The notes below the pieces were generated by a model. The model made no database searches, was not told where the DNA came from, and was given only the letters and a program-made list of their open reading frames with translations. A DNA stretch of 40,954 nucleotides from Candidatus Faecivicinus avistercoris. GTDB lineage: Bacteria > Bacillota > Clostridia > Christensenellales > Aristaeellaceae. Of this stretch, positions 7,392 to 15,568 are shown one piece after another. Position 1 is the first letter of the stretch; the number at the start of each line of letters is the position of its first letter. The position numbers and the translations under genes were made by a program. The stretch lies in NCBI GenBank assembly GCA_018716805.1, contig DVJL01000060.1:1-40954 (forward strand). Direction: 5' to 3'.

Positions 7392-8894
7392 ATGCGGCCG
7401 CTGTGTTTGGGAATGACGGTGATTCTGCTCTGGCTGTGCAGTTGTGCGGCGCTGGGCGAGGAGGGCGTGGAATCCCCCATGGTGATCACCATCGCGGGCG
7501 AATACGCCGAATCGCTGTCCGGCGATTACGACGATCCGCTGCGCAGCTATCTGGAGGAGAAATTTGACATCTCCTTTGTGCCGCTGCAGGTCGACACCGC
7601 CGACGCTTCGTATTTTTACCGCCTTCGCGCGGCGGCCAACGAGTTCCCGGACATCATGCTCTACGATGCGCAGTGGGATTTTCTGTACTTTATTCAGGCC
7701 AATGCGCTGCGTCCCCTGCCGGACATCCTGTCTGACTATCCCAACCTGCGCGAATACATCACCTATCCCTATGCGCGCAACCTGCAGTACAATGGAAAGA
7801 TCTGGGGCCTGCCGCGCAGCCTGTATTCCGAGGAGCAGCGCCTTCCCGGCTATTGCGTACTGATCTACAAGGATTATCTGAGCCGGACGGGAATGGATGT
7901 GCCCGTGACATTGGAGGACTGGCACGCGTTTTTGAGCGCCATTCAGGAGCTGGACGGCGGCACGATTCCGCTGGTTTCCCAGACCCCGTGGGCCATGTTC
8001 AATTTCAGCTATTTTTACGCGCCGTTTGCCAATACATGGATCTGGGATACGGAAATTCAGGGCTATGTCCCGGGATTCTATACCCAGAATTACTGCGAGC
8101 GCATCGCCGCGCTGCGCAGCTTCTGGGACGACGGCCTGATCGATCCCAATTTTATGGACGTCAACTGCGGCCGGCCCTCGGGCGTGGATCGCTTTCTGCT
8201 CGGACAGGCGGCCTGCATCGTCTATCCCACCTCGACGCACGTGCTCATGTCGGAAATGATGCACCGCTGGTCGCAGGTCTATCCGGACATACCGATCGAG
8301 GACCGCGTGGAGATCGCCTTCCTTCCCTGCGATGACAGCGGCCAGTATTCCGAATCCCACGATCTGAACATGTCCGCCATCTATTTCAGCGCCAATGTCA
8401 GCGATGAAAAGCTCGACCGCATCCTGAGCCTGCTGGACTATCTCTGTTCGCCGGAGGGGTTGATGCTGCGCCGGTGGGGGTTGGAGGGCGTGGACTATGT
8501 GATCGAGGAGGACGCGCCGGTCTCCCTTCTGGAAGAAGGAACGACGCTGTACGACAAGTATCCCTCCTATTCGCTTCTGCGCATCTTGCCAAACCTGGAC
8601 GACGCCTATATCCGAAGCGATCCATCGCTTCCGGCCTTTGCCGGGCTGCTCAATGAAAAGTGCGCGGAGTGGGAAACCCTCTGCGAGCAGAACCAGCGGC
8701 ACTGGACCTCGCTGAAGGCCAACACCGTCCTGACCGATTCCGGGACCTATTTCAATCCCAACCTGACGGAGATCAGCTTCCGGATGCTCACCGCGCCCGA
8801 GGGCGTGGAGGCGTGCTTCGAGGAGATCCGGCAGGAGTTTCTGGAACAGGGCATTGAAGATCTCATTTTCAAGGTGACGATCAATCTGCAATGA
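7392..8894 (+). CDS. Solute-binding lipoprotein co-transcribed with the two-component system
   Basis: A 500-residue extracellular solute-binding protein. The N-terminus has a hydrophobic signal followed by LWLCSCAAL, a plausible though non-classic lipobox. The body shows the binding-protein pattern (NEFPDIMLYDAQWDF, WGLPRSLYSEEQRLPG, FWDDGLIDPNFMDV). GGGGGA stands 5-6 nt before ATG 7392, so I prefer it to ATG 7380. Its stop overlaps the kinase start (ATGA), and no permease is adjacent on this strand. It could feed the divergent permeases or, more interestingly, act as an extracellular sensing partner of the kinase. Family confident, sensing role inferred. Confidence 0.88.
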   Translation: MRPLCLGMTVILLWLCSCAALGEEGVESPMVITIAGEYAESLSGDYDDPLRSYLEEKFDISFVPLQVDTADASYFYRLRAAANEFPDIMLYDAQWDFLYFIQANALRPLPDILSDYPNLREYITYPYARNLQYNGKIWGLPRSLYSEEQRLPGYCVLIYKDYLSRTGMDVPVTLEDWHAFLSAIQELDGGTIPLVSQTPWAMFNFSYFYAPFANTWIWDTEIQGYVPGFYTQNYCERIAALRSFWDDGLIDPNFMDVNCGRPSGVDRFLLGQAACIVYPTSTHVLMSEMMHRWSQVYPDIPIEDRVEIAFLPCDDSGQYSESHDLNMSAIYFSANVSDEKLDRILSLLDYLCSPEGLMLRRWGLEGVDYVIEEDAPVSLLEEGTTLYDKYPSYSLLRILPNLDDAYIRSDPSLPAFAGLLNEKCAEWETLCEQNQRHWTSLKANTVLTDSGTYFNPNLTEISFRMLTAPEGVEACFEEIRQEFLEQGIEDLIFKVTINLQ

Positions 8895-10651
8895 AGAGAA
8901 AACACATGCGCACGGTCACGCACCGGCAATTCACGCGCTTTGTAATCGCGATCACGGTCGTGCTGGCCGCCGTGATCCTGCTGACCTGCCTGCTGTACAC
9001 CATGGTGATCCTGCAGCGGAATCAGGATTACGTCGACGGCATACTGGCCCGGTATCAGGAGAGCCTGTCGACGCAGATGGAGGAATACACCCAGCTGGTT
9101 CAGACGGCCGCCTACGATGCCTCGGTGCTCGAGTACCTGCAGGCGGACGATCCCTATGCGCGCCATCTGGCGGGGCTGGAGGTCAGTACGCTGTTTTCCA
9201 GCCTGAAAATGGTTCAAAATGGAATCGAGGATTTCTTTCTGTTCAGGCCGGACGACGCCTCCGTGACCTATGCCAGCCTGGGCGCCCGGCAGCCAGAGCT
9301 GATGCAGCGGCTCTGGATGAGCGCCAAACCGGCGGTCATCGGCATCTATCCGTACGCGCCGTCCTATGGGCAGGCGGGAAATGAACGGTATGTGACGGTC
9401 GTCGGCTGTCCGGTGTACAATCTCTCTGCGGGCGAACAGCACCCCAGCGTCGTCGGCGCCGTCGCCGTTGCCATCAGCCAGCAGGCGATCGAGAGCAATC
9501 TGAGCGAGTTCTATCAGCTCGAGGGCATTCACTATTCGCTGATGGACCGGCATCAGACGGTGATTCTGGGCGAACAGCTCCCGGTGTCGGAGCAGGATTT
9601 TCGCGCCGCCGGCGAGCAGGGACGGTTTTCCCGCGATACGCTCGCGGCTTCCGTCACGCTCATCAGCATTCCCTCGATGGATGCCGTTCTGGTCGTTCAG
9701 ACGGACAAGATGGTGCTTTTGAAGGATCTGTTCACCATCACGCTGGTGGTGCTGGCGATGGTGCTCTTTCTGCTGGGCGGCATGCTGTACATTTCCGGAC
9801 GCATCAGCAGGGAGATCACCATGCCGCTTTCGACGCTGACCGAAGCGGTCAAGGAGATGGACGTCGATCCGACGCATACGCGCCATGTGCCGGAGGAGGG
9901 GAACGCCGATTTCCGCATGCTCTCCGCCAGCTTAAACCGCATGCTGAAGACGGAGACGCGCCTGACCCACGAGCTGCTGGAGGCGAACCGGAGCCTGTAT
10001 GAGAGCGAGCTGGCCAAGAAGCATCTGGAGCTGCAGTTCCTGCGCAGCCAGATCAACCCGCACTTTTTGTACAATACGCTGGAGACCATCCGCTCCATCG
10101 CCGTGGTGCGCAAGGTTCCGGAGGTCGCGTCGGCGGCGAAGAACCTCGCCAAGCTGCTGCGCTATTCCATCAAGGGCGGGGAGATCATGCGCCTGTCCGA
10201 CGAGCTGGAGATCATCCGCTGCTATTTGACCATTCAGGAGCTTCGCTTCGGCCCGCGCATCCGCACGGTCTTTGAGATCGACGACGACGTGCAGGATCTG
10301 CGCATTCCGCGCATGTGCCTTCAGCCGCTGGTCGAAAACGCGGTGGTGCACGGTCTGGAGAGCTGCATCGCGCCCGGCGCGCTCACCATCTCATGCAAAA
10401 AGGACGATTCCTTCCTGTGGGTTGCCGTCCGGGATACGGGCGTCGGCATCCCTCAGGAAGAGCTGGACCGCATCAATTACCAGCTCGCCCATCCCTTTTC
10501 CAAGGAGGCCGGACAGCAGAGCGGGATCGGAATGACAAACGTGGCCAGGCGGCTTCAGCTGTCCCTGGGCAACGACTTTGCAATGCAGGTGACCAGCGAG
10601 CTGAACCGCGGCACCGAGGTGGTGCTGTGCATGCCGCTGGACAGGCTGTAG
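8891..10651 (+). CDS. YesM-like sensor histidine kinase
   Basis: A 586-residue membrane kinase. Transmembrane helices lie at about 17-40 and 282-301 and flank a 240-residue extracellular sensor region. A HAMP-like segment follows (about 302-355), then the His_kinase domain with FLRSQINPHFLYNTLETI, where His391 is the likely phosphorylation site. The C-terminal ATPase has the N-box PLVENAVVHGLE and the glycine boxes DTGVGIP and SGIGMTN. The start overlaps the preceding stop by 4 nt, indicating translational coupling, and the response regulator begins 16 nt after its stop. In Bacillota this kinase class typically controls carbohydrate uptake genes; the likely targets here are the divergent ABC transporter and hydrolases. 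Confidence 0.93.
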   Translation: MKRKHMRTVTHRQFTRFVIAITVVLAAVILLTCLLYTMVILQRNQDYVDGILARYQESLSTQMEEYTQLVQTAAYDASVLEYLQADDPYARHLAGLEVSTLFSSLKMVQNGIEDFFLFRPDDASVTYASLGARQPELMQRLWMSAKPAVIGIYPYAPSYGQAGNERYVTVVGCPVYNLSAGEQHPSVVGAVAVAISQQAIESNLSEFYQLEGIHYSLMDRHQTVILGEQLPVSEQDFRAAGEQGRFSRDTLAASVTLISIPSMDAVLVVQTDKMVLLKDLFTITLVVLAMVLFLLGGMLYISGRISREITMPLSTLTEAVKEMDVDPTHTRHVPEEGNADFRMLSASLNRMLKTETRLTHELLEANRSLYESELAKKHLELQFLRSQINPHFLYNTLETIRSIAVVRKVPEVASAAKNLAKLLRYSIKGGEIMRLSDELEIIRCYLTIQELRFGPRIRTVFEIDDDVQDLRIPRMCLQPLVENAVVHGLESCIAPGALTISCKKDDSFLWVAVRDTGVGIPQEELDRINYQLAHPFSKEAGQQSGIGMTNVARRLQLSLGNDFAMQVTSELNRGTEVVLCMPLDRL

Positions 10652-10667
10652 CAGAGGGGAGACGCAC

Positions 10668-11936
10668 ATGTACAAGGTATTGTTGGCGGACGACGAGCTT
10701 TGGATTCTGGCGGGGCTGCAGGCCATGATCGATTGGGAAGGCGAGGGGTTTACCATCTGCGCCACCGCCGAAAACGGCATTCTGGCGGAGGAGAAGGCGC
10801 GGCAGTGCAACCCCGACCTCATCCTCGCCGACATCCGCATGCCCGGGCGCGACGGCCTGACGCTGTTTCGGAGGCTGAGGGAGGCGGGGTGCACGGCGCT
10901 GTACGCCGTCATCAGCGGCTATGCCGAATTTTCCTATGCGCAGGAGTGCATCCGCCTGGGCGCGTGCGGGTATCTGCTCAAGCCCGTCGAGGAGGAAGAA
11001 CTCATCGCCCTGCTGCGCTCGGCGCGCGAAACGCTTGACCGGCGCTATGAAAGGCAGATCATGGACGAACTGGAGGAGGAAACGGGCCTGATCGGCCGGC
11101 TCTTTCCGAATTCCTGCTGGATCACCGTCGTCTATGGCGGGGATGGAGAGATCGCGGCGCCGGACGCAATGTGCTGCCGTCTGAGCCGCAGTTCGCGGCT
11201 GTATTTGAGCGCCGGGCCGCTGTTTTCGTGCGAAGGGAACGTTCCCGCCGGCGTCTGTGCGGGCGCCGGCCGCTACCGGCCGGATTGCGATGGACCCTTT
11301 GCCGCGAGGGTCGCCGCCTGCCGGGAGGCGTCCTGGCAGGGCTTCATCCAGCCTGAGAAGCGCCTGTTTGATTCGCGGGAGATCCCTCCGGCGGCTTCCC
11401 TGCCCGCGTCCGCCGCGCCGCAGGCGCTCGTCCAGTACTGCCGTGCGAAGCTGACGCAGCTGCCGGTCAAAACCCTCTACCTGCTGTATCTGACGGTTCA
11501 GGGCTATCCCGAGGGCATTCAGCCGGAGACGCCGGAATGGCTGCTGGAACACTACGACAATGCGGAGCAACTGCTGGAGAAGCTCGAGGCCGAGCTGGCC
11601 GCCTGCGATGAGGAGATCGATGATTCCGTCTCCGTCGTGGCCTATCTGAAGGAGCATTTTCAGGAGGATCTTTCGCTGGACGCCGTCTCGCACGCGTTGT
11701 CCATGAGCATCAGCAGCGTCCGGCGCGTGTTGATGCGCGAGAGCGGGGATACCTTTCAGCACTGTTTGATTGCGCTGCGCATGGAGCGCGCGCGGGACCT
11801 GCTGAAGAAGGGAGCGCAGAGCATCAATGAGGTCGCCTATTCCTCGGGATTCCGCGACGCCCTCTATTTCAGAAGGGTTTTCAAAAAGTGGTACGGACTC
11901 ACACCCTCGGATTTCCGTTCGGGGCTGGAGGACTGA
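10668..11936 (+). CDS. AraC-type response regulator (YesN-like)
   Basis: A 422-residue regulator. The receiver domain is about 1-120, with the acidic pocket LLADDE (Asp8-Asp9), phosphoacceptor Asp55 in LILADIRMPG and Lys in YLLKPVEEEE. A long linker follows. A C-terminal AraC DNA-binding domain occupies about 320-418 (VVAYLKEHFQEDLSLDAVSH through INEVAYSSGFRDALYFRRVF). The family's usual length is 400-530, so the linker is at the short end. It is the last gene of its operon and is followed by a terminator hairpin at 12088-12109. A candidate operator is the repeat pair at 7273-7301. Confidence 0.93.
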   Translation: MYKVLLADDELWILAGLQAMIDWEGEGFTICATAENGILAEEKARQCNPDLILADIRMPGRDGLTLFRRLREAGCTALYAVISGYAEFSYAQECIRLGACGYLLKPVEEEELIALLRSARETLDRRYERQIMDELEEETGLIGRLFPNSCWITVVYGGDGEIAAPDAMCCRLSRSSRLYLSAGPLFSCEGNVPAGVCAGAGRYRPDCDGPFAARVAACREASWQGFIQPEKRLFDSREIPPAASLPASAAPQALVQYCRAKLTQLPVKTLYLLYLTVQGYPEGIQPETPEWLLEHYDNAEQLLEKLEAELAACDEEIDDSVSVVAYLKEHFQEDLSLDAVSHALSMSISSVRRVLMRESGDTFQHCLIALRMERARDLLKKGAQSINEVAYSSGFRDALYFRRVFKKWYGLTPSDFRSGLED

Positions 11937-12087
11937 TTCTGCGAGGCGTGGCTCCGCCCGGAGGCGCCGGGAGCTGTTTCTCCTGCCGCGCAGGGCGGGG
12001 AGGGCTTCGCGGTTCCTCCGGCCATGGGGCGCGGCTCTGCGGATTGGCCTTGGAAGCGCTCGCGGCGCAGAGGGGGAAAGAGACAGA

Positions 12088-12109
12088 AGCCCGCAGCATC
12101 GAGCGGGCT
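12088..12109 (+). terminator. Terminator after the response regulator
   Basis: AGCCCGC (12088-12094) pairs with GCGGGCT (12103-12109) over an 8-nt loop and is followed by TTCGCCTGCTTTT. It lies about 150 bp past the regulator stop. The 11937-12087 stretch itself is GC-rich and I see no gene in it. Confidence 0.65.
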
Positions 12110-12266
12110 TTCGCCTGCTTTTATGGAGGATTCGCGGCGCAAAGTCAAGCGTGCGCAGCGCCGGACGGACGCAAAAGGTGCCGGAATTGCATCTTCAGAA
12201 ATTCTCAGGACTTCGCACAGGCGAAGCGCCCGCCCATTTATTTTCGCCCGTTTTCGGCGGGCTCGA

Positions 12267-12296
12267 TTGACGCCGTTTGTCCCGATATGCTATAAT
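12267..12296 (+). promoter_or_regulatory. Sigma-A-like promoter of the ychF operon
   Basis: TTGACG (12267-12272), an 18-bp spacer ending in TGC and TATAAT (12291-12296). A small hairpin (12246-12262) lies just upstream. The predicted start near 12303 leaves an unusually long leader of about 270 nt before ychF. Confidence 0.75.
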
Positions 12297-12302
12297 GAAT
12301 GA

Positions 12303-12572
12303 GTTGTATCGGGGCTTTTCTCTTTCTCTGCAAAGGGAGAAGCCGGTTTGCGGGCGGGACGGCAGATGGCGGCGGGAAGCGTTCCTGAAACGCCGCTTTC
12401 CGTCTGGCCGGAGCGAAGGCACTCCGTTCCCTGAGCCGGACGTTTTCCGCGCGCAACCGGAGCGTGGGAAGGCCCTGCATTTTCGGACGCGCTTTCCTGT
12501 GCGAGAGCGCGCAGGCCGGCGCTCTTTGCAAACGTTGTCTTATTTCAGAAGCTGTTTTGGGAGGAAATCGAT
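12303..12572 (+). other. Long 5' leader of ychF
   Basis: About 270 nt between the predicted transcription start and the ychF start codon. It contains several GC-rich inverted repeats, for example GGGAAGCG (12374-12381) against CGCTTTCC further on with one wobble pair. I do not recognise a known riboswitch and see no convincing small gene. Confidence 0.45.
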
Positions 12573-13670
12573 ATGAAACTTGGCGTCGTCGGACTGCCGA
12601 ATGTCGGAAAGAGCACGCTGTTCAATGCCATCACCTGTGCGGGCGCGCAGGCGGCCAACTATCCGTTCTGCACCATCGAGCCGAACACGGGCGTCGTCGC
12701 CGTGCCGGACGCGCGGCTGGACGTGCTGGCGGAGATGTACCACCCGGAGAAGTACACGCCGGCGACGCTGGAATTTGTGGACATTGCGGGACTCGTCAAG
12801 GGTGCGAGCCGCGGCGAGGGGCTGGGCAACAAGTTCCTCTCGCACATCCGCGAGGTCGATGCCATCGTGCACGTGGTGCGCTGCTTCGAGGATGAAAACG
12901 TCATCCATGTGGACGGCAGCGTCGATCCCGCGCGCGACATCGACGTCATCAACACCGAGCTGGTGCTGGCCGACATCGAGACCGTCTCGAAGCGCGCAGA
13001 CCGCGCCGCGGCGATGGTCAAGAAGGGCGAGAAGAAGTATGCGCTCGAGGCCGAGGCCGGCAAGATCCTGCTCAATCATCTGAACGAGGGTCGGCCCGCC
13101 CGCACCGCGCCGTTGGACGACGATCAGCGCGCCGCGGTGCGCGACTGGTTCCTGCTGACGATGAAGAAGGTCATCTATGCCGCGAACATCGGCGAGGAAG
13201 ATCTCGGCAAGGACGAGAGCGAGCTTCCGCTGGTTCAGCCCGTGCGCGAGATCGCCGACCGCGAGGGTGCGCAGGTGCTGGTGATCTGTGCGTCGGCCGA
13301 GGAGGAGATCTCCCAGATGCAGCCGGACGAGAAGAAGATGTTCCTCGAGGAGATGGGCATCGGCGTGTCCGGCCTCGACCGGCTGGTGACGCTGGGCTAC
13401 CGGCTGCTCGGGCTCATCAGCTTTCTGACCGCGGGGCCGAAGGAAGTCCGCGCGTGGACGATCGAGAACGGCACGCGCGCGCCGCAGGCCGCCGGCAAGA
13501 TCCACTCCGATTTCGAGCGCGGCTTCATCCGCGCGGAGATCGTCGCCTACGACGACCTCGTGCGCGAGGGCTCCATGAACGCCTGCAAGGAGAAGGGACT
13601 CGTGCGCAGCGAGGGCAAGGACTATGTGATGAAGGACGGAGACGTGACGCTGTTCCGCTTCAATGTCTAA
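12573..13670 (+). CDS. ychF: Redox-regulated ATPase/GTPase YchF (Obg family)
   Basis: A 365-residue P-loop protein of normal family length. The G1 loop GLPNVGKST is at residues 7-15, and the switch/G3 region [13 protein letters not shown] is clear. The coiled-coil insertion and the C-terminal TGS domain ([13 protein letters not shown] [10 protein letters not shown], ending [17 protein letters not shown]) are intact. YchF is a ribosome-associated ATPase linked to stress adaptation and translation. GGGAGG lies 8 nt before ATG 12573. It heads an operon with a CPBP protease (9-nt gap) and rlmH. Confidence 0.97.
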   Translation: MKLGVVGLPNVGKSTLFNAITCAGAQAANYPFCTIEPNTGVVAVPDARLDVLAEMYHPEKYTPATLEFVDIAGLVKGASRGEGLGNKFLSHIREVDAIVHVVRCFEDENVIHVDGSVDPARDIDVINTELVLADIETVSKRADRAAAMVKKGEKKYALEAEAGKILLNHLNEGRPARTAPLDDDQRAAVRDWFLLTMKKVIYAANIGEEDLGKDESELPLVQPVREIADREGAQVLVICASAEEEISQMQPDEKKMFLEEMGIGVSGLDRLVTLGYRLLGLISFLTAGPKEVRAWTIENGTRAPQAAGKIHSDFERGFIRAEIVAYDDLVREGSMNACKEKGLVRSEGKDYVMKDGDVTLFRFNV

Positions 13671-13679
13671 AGAGGGGCT

Positions 13680-14732
13680 ATGGAAAGACAGACACAGATA
13701 GACCGTCCGGCGGTGAGTCCGTTTTGCGCCGCAGCGCTCTGCCTGCTGGCCGTGGCCGGCCTGTGGGTGACGCCGCTGGTCTGCGGGCTGCTGTTCGCGT
13801 GGACGGGCGTCGCCCTGCCGGCCGGTTTGGCGTCGCTTGCGGTCAACATCCTCTATTATGGATCGTTCATGCTGCTGCCGGTGGCGCTGTGTGCGCATCG
13901 GACGGGCAGCGCGGCCGACGCCCTCCGGCTCAACCCGATTTCGGTCGGCATGATGGTGCGGATTTCCATCGCCGCCGTTTTTTGCATGCTGATTGCGCAG
14001 AACGCGACCGTCCTCTGGACGGCGCTCTGGCAGGCGCTGGGGTTGGACGTGTTTGCCGGGGACGCCTATGTGCGCCCGAATGGAACGGCCGGGCTGACGC
14101 TCAGCGCCGTGTCGGCTGCCGTCATCGCGCCGGTGTGCGAAGAGCTGCTGTTTCGCGGCGCGGTGCTTGGCGCGTGGGAGAGGCGCGGCAGGCAGCGCGC
14201 CATTGCCGTCTCGGCGGCGCTGTTTGCGATGAGCCACGGTTCTCTGCTGGGACTTCCGGCAGAGCTGTTCGTCGGCGCGTTGATGGCGCTGCTGGTGCTC
14301 TGGACGGATTCCCTGTACGCGGGCATGATCTTTCACAGCGCCTATAACGCCGCGGCGCTCATCCTGCAATACGTCTCCTCCGCCCCGGGGCTTGAGGTCA
14401 GCGCCGAGGAGACCGCCCTGATGCAGGCGGATGTAATCGCCTATCTGGGCGGCGCGCCGGCCGTGTTTGCCATACTGATCGACAGCGCGCTGATGCTGAT
14501 GCTGGTGGCCGCGCTGCTGCGGAAGCCGCGCGCACTCGCTTTCTTGCGCGATGCGCAGGCCGCGCAGATTGCCGGCGAAGTCCAGCCTCACGCATCCGAC
14601 GGGACGTCCGAGCCGGCATGCGGCCGCGCGAAGCTCCCGGCCGGCGAAATCCTTGTGCTGATGGCGGCCGTCGTGACCGCGCTGTTCTTTTATCTGAGCG
14701 ATCTGCTGACCATGCTGGGGGTGCTGTCGTGA
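13680..14732 (+). CDS. CPBP family intramembrane glutamic endopeptidase
   Basis: A 350-residue polytopic membrane protein with the CPBP (CAAX protease/Abi) motifs: CEELLFRG with Glu154-Glu155 and Arg159, AMSHGS with His186, and FHSAYNAAA with His219 and Asn223. Members cleave peptide substrates within or near the membrane, and some take part in immunity or peptide maturation; the partner here is unknown. The C-terminal 130 residues extend beyond the protease core and hold two further helices. It follows ychF by 9 nt, and its stop overlaps the rlmH GTG start. Confidence 0.87.
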   Translation: MERQTQIDRPAVSPFCAAALCLLAVAGLWVTPLVCGLLFAWTGVALPAGLASLAVNILYYGSFMLLPVALCAHRTGSAADALRLNPISVGMMVRISIAAVFCMLIAQNATVLWTALWQALGLDVFAGDAYVRPNGTAGLTLSAVSAAVIAPVCEELLFRGAVLGAWERRGRQRAIAVSAALFAMSHGSLLGLPAELFVGALMALLVLWTDSLYAGMIFHSAYNAAALILQYVSSAPGLEVSAEETALMQADVIAYLGGAPAVFAILIDSALMLMLVAALLRKPRALAFLRDAQAAQIAGEVQPHASDGTSEPACGRAKLPAGEILVLMAAVVTALFFYLSDLLTMLGVLS

Positions 14733-15205
14733 ACGCAACGATCCTCTGCGTGGGCAAATTGCGCGAAAAGTGGCAGCAGGCGGGTTGCGAGGAGTATCTC
14801 AAGCGGCTGTCCCGATACGGAAGGTACGAGATCGTTGCCGTGGACGATGCGCGCGACCCCGAGAAGCCCGTGCCGGCGCTGATCCGGCAGGCGATGGAGA
14901 AGGAGGGCGTGGCGCTGATGCGCCAGATCCGGCCGAACGACTGCGTGGTCTGTCTCTGCGTGCAGGCCGACGCGCCGGATTCGGTGCGCCTGTCCGAGTT
15001 GACCGGCGAGTGGGCGCGGGACGGCCGGCGGGTGGTGTTCGTGATCGGCGGCTCCAACGGCCTGTGCGACGAGGTTCTCCGCCGGGCCGACCACCGGCTG
15101 TCGTTTTCCAATTTGACGTTTCCGCACGGCCTGATGCGCGTGATCCTGCTCGAACAGCTCTACCGCGCCGAGCGCATCCGCGCCGGCGAGCGCTATCACA
15201 AATGA
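14729..15205 (+). CDS. rlmH: 23S rRNA (pseudouridine-1915-N3)-methyltransferase RlmH
   Basis: A 158-residue SPOUT-class methyltransferase, the family's usual length. It begins NATILCVGKLREKW after a GTG start at 14729 that overlaps the preceding stop (GTGA). The knotted SAM-binding C-terminus is intact: VVFVIGGSNG, then RLSFSNLTFPHGLMRVILLEQLYRA and the terminal RYHK. It methylates pseudouridine 1915 in helix 69 of 23S rRNA on assembled 70S ribosomes. An in-frame upstream extension to 14618 lies inside the protease gene and is rejected. A terminator follows at 15331-15355. Confidence 0.96.
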   Translation: MNATILCVGKLREKWQQAGCEEYLKRLSRYGRYEIVAVDDARDPEKPVPALIRQAMEKEGVALMRQIRPNDCVVCLCVQADAPDSVRLSELTGEWARDGRRVVFVIGGSNGLCDEVLRRADHRLSFSNLTFPHGLMRVILLEQLYRAERIRAGERYHK

Positions 15206-15238
15206 CTGAACGCCCGGCCAACCGCAAAGCCGTCCCGT

Positions 15239-15283
15239 CCCCGCAGCACATGCCGCCGGGAACGATTTTAGCGCGAAAGGGAT
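15239..15283 (-). repeat. Diverged dispersed repeat, copy 1
   Basis: Read on the minus strand, this matches 23381-23422 (plus strand) at about 33 of 41 aligned positions with one gap; the shared core is TCGTT-CCGGC-GC-TGTGC. In both places the core lies about 40-60 bp beyond a CCCCGCC/GGCGGGG hairpin in the same relative orientation, so the repeat unit may include the hairpin and be about 110 bp long. Confidence 0.5.
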
Positions 15284-15330
15284 TCCGGCCGCTCGCGCGC
15301 TCCCGTGGGTTTTCGACCGTCTGAAAGCCA

Positions 15331-15355
15331 CCCCGCCTCTGAAACGATGGCGGGG
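15331..15355 (+). terminator. Terminator of the ychF-CPBP-rlmH operon
   Basis: CCCCGCC (15331-15337) pairs with GGCGGGG (15349-15355) around an 11-nt loop, followed by CGGTTTTGC. It sits 126 bp after the rlmH stop. The rest of 15206-15528 holds the dispersed repeat and short inverted repeats such as TTGCCG/CGGCAA (15501-15516) but no gene. Confidence 0.65.
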
Positions 15356-15528
15356 CGGTTTTGCAATGCGGCGAACCATGGCTCGACGGGCGCGGCGCGC
15401 CGCAAAGCGGCCGGGACACAAAATCTGCAGCCAATGCCTATGAATGCGGCTTCGGCTCTTTTCTGCCCGCTTTGCCGTCTCATACGCAAGGGATGAATGA
15501 TTTGCCGCATCCGGCAACAAAACACAAC

Positions 15529-15556
15529 GCCCCGCTTCCCTGATGAGAGGCGGGGC
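15529..15556 (-). terminator. Terminator of ribonuclease Y gene
   Basis: GCCCCGC (15529-15535) pairs with GCGGGGC (15550-15556). On the minus strand it is followed by GTTGTGTTTTGTTGCC and lies 13 bp past the rny stop, as expected for an intrinsic terminator. Confidence 0.75.
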
Positions 15557-15568
15557 GCTTTGCGGGAC

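Noticed and set aside
12540..14738. A 732-codon minus-strand frame opposite ychF and the CPBP protease gene
   Set aside because: Antisense shadow of two recognised genes; no domain and no ribosome binding site.
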